DNA from: JAGPHI01 sp036661035
Lineage (GTDB): Bacteria > Bacillota > Clostridia > Oscillospirales > Ruminococcaceae
DNA length: 35,373 nucleotides
Reading direction: 5' to 3'
NCBI GenBank assembly: GCA_036661035.1
Contig: JAVWZM010000018.1
Coordinates: 1 to 35,373, forward strand
Positions 30,555-35,373 of the stretch are shown one piece after another. The notes beneath the pieces are model-generated. The model was not told where the DNA came from and did not search any database. It saw only the letters and a program-made list of their open reading frames with translations. How positions within the stretch are numbered: the first letter of the stretch is position 1; the number at the start of each line of letters is the position of its first letter. Made by a program: the position numbers and the translations under genes.

Positions 30555-31553
30555 ATGAAAAACGGAGAAAAACGCTTAGGTAGAATAATTTTGGCAATAT
30601 CTTCTGTATTGGCAATATTGGTAATAGCAGGATGCGGAATATTATATTTGTTATTGCCAAGCCAGTATTTGGCATTAGACGTAAACCCGAGTATCGAGCT
30701 GCAAACCAATAGATTAAACAAGGTGGTTTCCATAGAAGGCGTAAACGAAGACGCAAAAGCTATTTTGGCAGATTTTAACGGCAAAGGGCAAGATGTGGAT
30801 TTAGTACTGGAGCAAGTTGTGGACCGTTTGGTAGAGGGCGGATATCTTGCGAAAGACAAAGCAAACGATATTTTAATTACATCGGAAAAAGGCGGATCTT
30901 CGGATAAAGCTTTAAAGCACGCCGGTGCAAAGGTGCAAGAAATATTGAAAAAACGCGAGCTTTCAGGCAAAATTGTAACGCAAGACATTTTGCTTGACGA
31001 TACCATAACGCAAAATGCGGCACAGCATAACATATCTGCAGGTAAAATGGCAATGGTAGAGCAGCTTGCAAAGCAAAGCCCGGAGCTTGGCGCAGAGGCT
31101 TTAGCAAAAAGCCGCGTAAGTGAACTTATGGCATATGCAGAAAAATATAATATTCCAATGGACGAATTGGAAGACGCAATTGAAGATGCAAATGATGCCG
31201 CAAAGGACGCATTAGACGACGAAAAAGACGCCGCCGAGGACGCACTTGAGGCAGAGGAAGACGCCGCAGACGATGCGAAAGATGCCGCCGAGGACGCACT
31301 GGAGGCAGAGAAAGAAGCTGCCGAGAAGGCAGAAGATGCAGCTGAGGACGCAAAGGAAGCAGAAGAAGAGGCGGCCGAAAAAGCAGCCGAGGCTGCAAAA
31401 GAAGCCGCAGATGCAGAAAAAGATGCTCTTGAAGACGCAAAAGACGCATTGGAAGACGAAGAAGAAGCCGCTGCTGACGCAGAAAAAGATCCTGCCGCAG
31501 CACCTGCCGTGCTGAATAATGACGATGATGCACAAGAAGCGGACGACGACTAG
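30555..31553 (+). CDS. Orphan RsgI-M/SEAL-domain membrane protein with acidic Ala/Glu/Asp-rich tail
   Basis: This 332-aa protein starts at 30555 behind GGGAG. It has only a 10-residue basic cytosolic end, a hydrophobic segment (about 11-34), and an RsgI-type extracellular domain: YLALDVNPSIEL with the Asn44-Pro45 pair that self-cleaves in RsgI proteins, then a DAKAIL...LSGKI...HNISAGKMAMVEQL region to about 205. From about 212 a very acidic Ala/Glu/Asp/Lys repeat region of about 120 residues follows, probably a long helix. No RsgI_N anti-sigma segment is present, so it cannot hold a sigma factor in the usual way. IAGC at 24-27 looks like a lipobox, but the following residues are hydrophobic, so lipid anchoring is uncertain. 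It lies upstream of the ECF sigma/anti-sigma pair and is a paralogue of the latter. Confidence 0.75.
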   Translation: MKNGEKRLGRIILAISSVLAILVIAGCGILYLLLPSQYLALDVNPSIELQTNRLNKVVSIEGVNEDAKAILADFNGKGQDVDLVLEQVVDRLVEGGYLAKDKANDILITSEKGGSSDKALKHAGAKVQEILKKRELSGKIVTQDILLDDTITQNAAQHNISAGKMAMVEQLAKQSPELGAEALAKSRVSELMAYAEKYNIPMDELEDAIEDANDAAKDALDDEKDAAEDALEAEEDAADDAKDAAEDALEAEKEAAEKAEDAAEDAKEAEEEAAEKAAEAAKEAADAEKDALEDAKDALEDEEEAAADAEKDPAAAPAVLNNDDDAQEADDD

Positions 31554-31627
31554 TGCAAAAACAAGCCTGTATCTTGCGATTGTTAAAAACGGGCTGTAAT
31601 CCACAAGCTAAACAGTTGGATTTTATA

Positions 31628-31721
31628 GCAACTTGACTTATTATTGGTACACGACCTTTTGTCAAGTTGCATACAGCAAAGACGAGGGCTTTAGTAGGAC
31701 AATCAAAAGTAAAATTGCTGT
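31628..31721 (-). repeat. Family II structured repeat, copy II (inverted)
   Basis: This copy is the reverse complement of copies at 14223 and 35224. GCAACTTGAC (31628-31637) and GTCAAGTTGC (31661-31670) close one hairpin; TACAGCAAA and ATTGCTGT close the other, ending at 31721. It is 4 bp shorter than copy I because of a deletion in the inner part of the second hairpin. It separates the orphan SEAL gene from the sigma factor gene. Confidence 0.87.
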
Positions 31722-31798
31722 AGCGTCGGTAAACAAGCGTTTTAAACAAATATCATAAAGCGTGTAATTACCGCGCGTAAAAGAAAGGGTTGCTGCAA

Positions 31799-32386
31799 AT
31801 GTTTTTCTTTATGGTGATAGACGATAAAGCGCCTAGCCACAATAAAATACATCAGGCTGAAATAAATGAGCAGCTGTTTGTAAAAATTGGCGAAAACGAC
31901 AGCGATGCGCTGGCGGAGCTTTATCGTATCACCCATAGGGCGGTGTATGCATTAGTGCTTTCAATATTGAAAAATCCGGATTTAACACAGGACGTAGTGC
32001 AGGATACATACATAAAAATACGCAGTGCAGCGCATTTATATCAGCCACAAGGCAAGCCCTTGGCGTGGATTTTTACCATTGCCAAAAACATGGCGTTTTC
32101 GGCAATGCGACAAAACGGAAGTGGTATAAGCGACGAAGAAATGCCGGAAAACGATTTGCGCTATTCCTGCGTGAGCGACCCTACAGACCGCTTGGTGCTA
32201 AGCGCCGCATTAACTATTTTGCAAGAGGAAGAACGGCAAGTGGTTATTTTGCATGCGGTATCTGGTGTAACCTTTATAGAAATGGCAAAGGCGTTTGACA
32301 TGCCTATTTCCACAGTGCTTTCGCGCTATCATAGGGCTTTGAAAAAGCTTAAAAATTATCTTATACAAAAGGGGGCTTATCAATGA
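31799..32386 (+). CDS. ECF-type RNA polymerase sigma factor
   Basis: This 195-aa sigma-70 family protein has only regions 2 and 4. Region 2 (about 28-95) contains LAELYRITHRAVYALVLSILKNPDLTQDVVQDTYIKI and WIFTIAKNMAFSAMRQ; region 4 (about 132-190) has LQEEERQVVILHAVSGVTFIEMAKAFDMPISTVLSRYHRALKKL. The start ATG 31799 has AGAAAGGG about 9 nt upstream; a TTG three codons earlier is less likely. The stop overlaps the ATG of the next gene (ATGA), so sigma and anti-sigma are made together. It should direct transcription of a surface-stress or surface-signal regulon. Its own promoter could not be recognised between the family II repeat and the ATG. Confidence 0.9.
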   Translation: MFFFMVIDDKAPSHNKIHQAEINEQLFVKIGENDSDALAELYRITHRAVYALVLSILKNPDLTQDVVQDTYIKIRSAAHLYQPQGKPLAWIFTIAKNMAFSAMRQNGSGISDEEMPENDLRYSCVSDPTDRLVLSAALTILQEEERQVVILHAVSGVTFIEMAKAFDMPISTVLSRYHRALKKLKNYLIQKGAYQ

Positions 32387-33531
32387 AAACAAAACAAATA
32401 GAGCTCTCGCTGGCAAGTGCGATAAGCTGCCTGCCACATTCGTCTTTTGAGGCAATTGCAACGGCACCTATTGAGAAAATGCAACAGCACGATTTTATCA
32501 CAAGGCAAAACGTGAATGAGCGAGCAGTGCGTTTGCCAATGCGCCGTTTTGCAATGGCGGCGGCTTGCTGCGCGGTAATGCTTATTGTGGGCTTTGGCTG
32601 GTATACACAAAACCTTGCCGTAGACAGCCTTATCACCATAGATGTAAACCCCAGCTTTTCCATTAAGGCAAACCGCCAAAACCGCGTTTTAGAGCTAAAG
32701 GCGTTAAACGACGACGCAAAGGTATTTGCGAGCGGGCAGAAATTTAAATGGCAAAGCGTGGACAATGCTGTAGAAGGCCTTTTTGCAGAGCTTGGTAAAA
32801 GCAAATATCTTAACGCGGAAAAAAATACTGTTTTGATATCGGTGCAATCTCAAAACGACACCCACAGTAAGCAATTGGAAAACGAAATAGCACAGCATAT
32901 CAAAAAAGCACTTGCAAACGAGCATATTGTACCGCGCGTGGTGCGCCAAACACTTATTAAAGATGAAAAAGCTACAAAAGAGGCAGAGCAATATCATACA
33001 TCTGTGGGTAAGCTAAAAATAGCAAAACAGATAAACGGACATTTGCCCGCCATGAGCCTTGAAAAGCTACTGTCAATGCCAATGGAAGAGCTGATGGATT
33101 TTATGGACGATATAAACGACAGCGATAACGACGATTTAGATGATTTAGACGATAAAAATGACATTGATGATAAAGACAGCCAAGATGATGAAGACAATCA
33201 AGATGATAAAGATGACAAAGCCGATGACCACAAAAACAAAACCGATAAAAAACCGACAGCCTCGGTGGCGGCTGTCGGAGGCGTAGATGAAGATAACGAC
33301 GACAGTGAGCCTAATTCCAATACAGAAAAGCCCGAAAAGGACAACGCCGACAGCCACGAGCCGGAGGATAAAGACGATATTAGCGCAGACAACAGGAAAG
33401 ACATAGAAGTGTCAGGCGAAAATCCTGTACAGCCTGCGCCTTCGGTGGTTGAAAACGACAGCAGCGATGACAGCGAGGACGAAGATCACTCAGAGCCTCC
33501 TGAAGCTGCAAGCAGCGAAGCCAATACATAA
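32383..33531 (+). CDS. RsgI-type anti-sigma factor with SEAL domain and acidic tail
   Basis: The 382-aa protein has a cytosolic N-terminus of about 54 residues (LASAISCLPHSSFEAIATAPIEKM), the likely sigma-binding part, a transmembrane helix (about 56-74), then an RsgI_M/SEAL domain with TIDVNPSFSI (Asn89-Pro90 cleavage site), 'NDDAKVF', 'LISVQSQ' and 'YHTSVGKLKIAKQI'. From about 240 it has a long Asp/Glu/Asn/Lys-rich, low-complexity tail to the end. In RsgI, self-cleavage at Asn-Pro and later shedding allow release of the sigma factor. No H-x3-C-x2-C zinc motif is present. It overlaps the sigma gene by 4 bp. The anti-sigma assignment is based on operon and architecture. Confidence 0.82.
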   Translation: MKTKQIELSLASAISCLPHSSFEAIATAPIEKMQQHDFITRQNVNERAVRLPMRRFAMAAACCAVMLIVGFGWYTQNLAVDSLITIDVNPSFSIKANRQNRVLELKALNDDAKVFASGQKFKWQSVDNAVEGLFAELGKSKYLNAEKNTVLISVQSQNDTHSKQLENEIAQHIKKALANEHIVPRVVRQTLIKDEKATKEAEQYHTSVGKLKIAKQINGHLPAMSLEKLLSMPMEELMDFMDDINDSDNDDLDDLDDKNDIDDKDSQDDEDNQDDKDDKADDHKNKTDKKPTASVAAVGGVDEDNDDSEPNSNTEKPEKDNADSHEPEDKDDISADNRKDIEVSGENPVQPAPSVVENDSSDDSEDEDHSEPPEAASSEANT

Positions 33532-33575
33532 AAACAGCTTTCAGATAAAGAATAATAAAAAATGCATAAATTAAA

Positions 33576-33620
33576 AAAATAGCTACACGTATTTTACAAA
33601 ACGTGTAGCTATTTTGTTGT
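33576..33620 (+). terminator. Terminator of the sigma/anti-sigma operon
   Basis: AAAATAGCTACACGT (33576-33590) pairs perfectly with ACGTGTAGCTATTTT (33601-33615), followed by GTTGTTTT. It lies 45 bp after the anti-sigma stop. Confidence 0.88.
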
Positions 33621-33656
33621 TTTATAAAGTTGCGTGCAGCATTTTATTAATGTAAA

Positions 33657-33785
33657 AAACAGTTTTAACACTGCATGTGCGATAAGCGCACATAGAATAA
33701 GTTTTAGCTATAATGTGCGATAGCACGCGTATTATGATAAGCCCTTTAATAGAACAAGCCCGCAGACTTTTTCTATTAAAATAGT
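33657..33785 (-). repeat. Family I structured repeat, copy C, with an extra hairpin 2
   Basis: On the minus strand TTTAATAGAAAAAGTC/GGCTTGTTCTATTAAA forms hairpin 1 (about 33745-33780, a few mismatches), then CTTATC and two successive hairpin-2 units (around 33711-33730 and 33674-33693), then GTTAAAACTGTTTT. The other copies have one hairpin 2, so this is a local duplication. The start of the repeat overlaps the stop codon of the symporter gene. Confidence 0.75.
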
Positions 33786-35155
33786 TTAAATACCTTTTCA
33801 CCGTAACCGAGGGCAAAGATAAGCAGTACCAAAACAGGTAAGCCATAGGTGACGTATAAGCGCACCCAAGACGGAAACTTTACGCCCTTGCCCTCGTCTA
33901 CCTCTGCCTTAAAGTTTTTCCAGCCCCAGCCACGGCGGCTTGTGCAGAAAAACAGATATACAAGGCTGCCAAGTGGCAAAAGATTATTGGAAACGATAAA
34001 ATCTTCAATATCCATAATGGTGCTGCCGGGGCCCATGGGCTGTATGCCCGAAAGCAGGTTAAACCCAAGAGCGCAGGGGATAGAGAGCGCAATTACTATA
34101 AAAATGTTGGCGAAAACCGCCTTTTTGCGGCTCCACCCCCATAAATCCATTGCAAAGGCAATGATGTTTTCAAACACTGCCACCACTGTGGAAAGAGCAG
34201 CAAAGCTGAGGAATACAAAGAATAGCGCGCCCCAAACTCGCCCACCTGCCATGGAGTTGAATATATTAGGTAATGTTACAAATATCAGCCCTGGGCCGCT
34301 GTTTGCCTCTACACCGAAAGAAAAACATGCAGGGAAGATGATAAGCCCTGCCGTAAATGCCACAAAGGTGTCTAGCAAGGTAATGTTAATACTTTCGCCA
34401 AGTAGGCTACGCTCCTTGCCAATATAACTGCCGAAAATAGCCATAGAACCAATGCCGATAGACAGCGTGAAAAACGCTTGCCCCATTGCGGCATAAATAG
34501 CCTCAAATACGCCGCTTTCGATTATCTTGCTAAAATCGGGCAAAAGGTAGAATTTAAGCCCTGCGGCGGCACCCGGCAAAGTAACCGAGCGCACAACAAG
34601 CAGTGCCATGATAGCAAGCAGCAGTACCATCATTATTTTTGTAATGCGCTCCACGCCTTTTTGCAAGCCGATTACGCACACGCCAAAGCCGATTAATACC
34701 GCAAGCACCATCCACCCAATTTGTATTGTAGGGTTAGCAAGCACCGCGTCAAACTCTGCCCCTACAGCGGCAGAGTCTAGCCCCGAAAAATCTCCGTGGA
34801 GAGTTTTATACACATACAATAGCATCCACCCTGCAACTGTGGTATAAAACATCATTAATATGTAGTTACCCGCCATGCCTACCCAGCCGTTCCAGTGCCA
34901 TTTAGTGCCTTTAGGCTCCAGTACCCTAAAGCTAGACGCACAGCTTTTTTGCGAGGCACGCCCTACTGAAAACTCCATTGCCATAATGGGAATACCCATA
35001 ATGACAAGAAAAAACAAATAAATAAGCACAAATGCCGCGCCGCCGTATTTGCCTGTGATGTATGGGAAACGCCATACATTGCCGATGCCTATAGCGCACC
35101 CTGCGCTAATAAGCAAAAAACCCAATCTTGATGCCAATTTCTCCCGCTTTTCCAT
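33776..35155 (-). CDS. Neurotransmitter:sodium symporter (NSS) family transporter
   Basis: This 459-aa membrane protein has about 12 transmembrane helices and couples Na+ to uptake of an amino acid. The first helix carries the family signature AGCAIGIGNVWRFPY (18-32), with Na and substrate site residues; the GQAFFTLSIGIGSMAIFGSYI helix (TM6) and FVFLSFAALSTVVAVFENI (TM8) are also clear. Bacterial NSS members with 12 helices (LeuT, MhsT, TnaT types) carry leucine, tryptophan, tyrosine or others; the specificity cannot be read here. The ATG follows AGGGGTG. The stop codon lies in a family I repeat, so the repeat may have set the 3' end of the gene. No regulator is adjacent. Confidence 0.92.
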   Translation of the reverse strand: MEKREKLASRLGFLLISAGCAIGIGNVWRFPYITGKYGGAAFVLIYLFFLVIMGIPIMAMEFSVGRASQKSCASSFRVLEPKGTKWHWNGWVGMAGNYILMMFYTTVAGWMLLYVYKTLHGDFSGLDSAAVGAEFDAVLANPTIQIGWMVLAVLIGFGVCVIGLQKGVERITKIMMVLLLAIMALLVVRSVTLPGAAAGLKFYLLPDFSKIIESGVFEAIYAAMGQAFFTLSIGIGSMAIFGSYIGKERSLLGESINITLLDTFVAFTAGLIIFPACFSFGVEANSGPGLIFVTLPNIFNSMAGGRVWGALFFVFLSFAALSTVVAVFENIIAFAMDLWGWSRKKAVFANIFIVIALSIPCALGFNLLSGIQPMGPGSTIMDIEDFIVSNNLLPLGSLVYLFFCTSRRGWGWKNFKAEVDEGKGVKFPSWVRLYVTYGLPVLVLLIFALGYGEKVFKLF

Positions 35156-35223
35156 AAGAACACCCCTACTAATATGTATTATTTCTGCTGTTTCATAACG
35201 TTAAATCAGTATAAAACAGCATT

Positions 35224-35322
35224 ACAGCAATTTCACTTTTGATTGTCATACTAAAAGCCACGTCTTTGCTGTATGCAACTTGACAAAAGGTTGTTTACAA
35301 AGACAATAATAAGTCAAGTTGC
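35224..35322 (+). repeat. Family II structured repeat, copy III
   Basis: This element of 99 bp has the ACAGCAA/TTGCTGT hairpin (35224-35230, 35266-35272) and the GCAACTTGAC/GTCAAGTTGC hairpin (35275-35284, 35313-35322). Similarity to copy I at 14223 is very high. It lies upstream of the NSS gene. Confidence 0.88.
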
Positions 35323-35325
35323 GAT

Positions 35326-35373
35326 ACAGCAATTTCACTTTGATTGTCATACTAAAAGCCACGTCTTTGCTGT
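35326..35373 (+). repeat. Family II repeat, start of a second tandem unit (cut by the window edge)
   Basis: After a 3-bp spacer the first hairpin of family II begins again (ACAGCAATTTCACTTTGATT...) and continues to the TTGCTGT at the last base. It matches the first half of copy III with a single-base deletion. The unit length is about 102 bp, so a tandem array probably continues to the right. Confidence 0.85.

Noticed and set aside
31212..31604. Cys/Phe- and Leu/Arg-rich minus-strand frames opposite the acidic tail of the orphan SEAL protein
   Set aside because: They are a by-product of the repetitive GAx/GCx codons in the acidic tail, without start signals.
33622..33846. 74-residue minus-strand frame through repeat copy C
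   Set aside because: It overlaps the symporter end and a structured repeat. No ribosome binding site was seen.
35224..35373. CRISPR array or integron attC array at the right edge
   Set aside because: There are no short direct repeats with unique spacers. The unit is about 100 bp and repeats as a whole, and attC core sites (GTTRRRY/RYYYAAC) are not present in the right places.

Overview
The window comes from a low-to-moderate GC, Gram-positive, spore-forming anaerobe of the class Clostridia, probably near the Oscillospiraceae/Ruminococcaceae. This is inferred from AGGAGG-type ribosome binding sites, sigma-A promoters, a SpoIIQ-like LytM protein, RsgI-type anti-sigma proteins, an AlaR/AlaT-like pair and ferredoxin-like 4Fe-4S motifs. 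No 16S rRNA or species marker is present, so the genus cannot be named. Most of the window is ordinary chromosomal housekeeping DNA with many translationally coupled short operons.

Layout. 1-435: the start of a MerR-family regulator with its 19-bp-spacer promoter, then tRNA-Thr and tRNA-Asp (all minus) with a terminator. 794-4434 (minus): glycolytic cluster pgk-tpiA-gpmI. 4657-7277 (plus): tsaE-tsaB-rpiB, upp and a small membrane protein. 7520-8668 (minus): alanine racemase. 8967-9813 (plus): rplM-rpsI. 10330-12866 (minus): polar amino-acid ABC importer (binding protein, permease, ATPase) with a possible ArgR box in its promoter. 13194-17416 (minus): HAD phosphatase, nagA, and the UPF0237 ACT protein with its UPF0210 partner. 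17612-20365 (plus): Lrp/AsnC regulator, class I aminotransferase and a DUF362/ferredoxin protein, all overlapping. 20517-23331 (plus): ispE, then a leucine-rich-repeat-like protein coupled to a split ThrE exporter. 23383-24048 (minus): a shortened PsuG-like protein without the catalytic lysine region. 24340-30243 (plus): SpoIIQ-like M23 protein, rfbC, two paralogous double-domain GT2 glycosyltransferases, and 5-formyl-THF cyclo-ligase. 30555-33531 (plus): a signalling island with an orphan RsgI-M/SEAL-domain membrane protein, then an ECF sigma factor overlapping a second SEAL-domain protein, the likely anti-sigma factor. 33776-35155 (minus): NSS-family sodium symporter.

The most interesting material is (a) the ECF sigma / twin SEAL-protein locus, where the two membrane proteins share an Asn-Pro motif but only one has a cytoplasmic anti-sigma region and both have long acidic tails; (b) two families of structured intergenic repeats. 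Family I has three small hairpins and at least four copies, with paired substitutions in its first stem. Family II is about 98 bp with two hairpins, has three complete copies and begins a tandem repeat at the right edge; (c) the PsuG-like protein with a remodelled active site.

Functionally the window joins central carbon metabolism (glycolysis, ribose-5-phosphate, GlcNAc recycling), amino-acid uptake and transamination, envelope building (D-Ala, isoprenoid precursor, rhamnose/glycosyltransferases) and translation (t6A formation, L13/S9, tRNAs). Gene starts given here were chosen from ribosome binding sites and differ from the longest open frame in about a dozen cases; each is explained in its entry.
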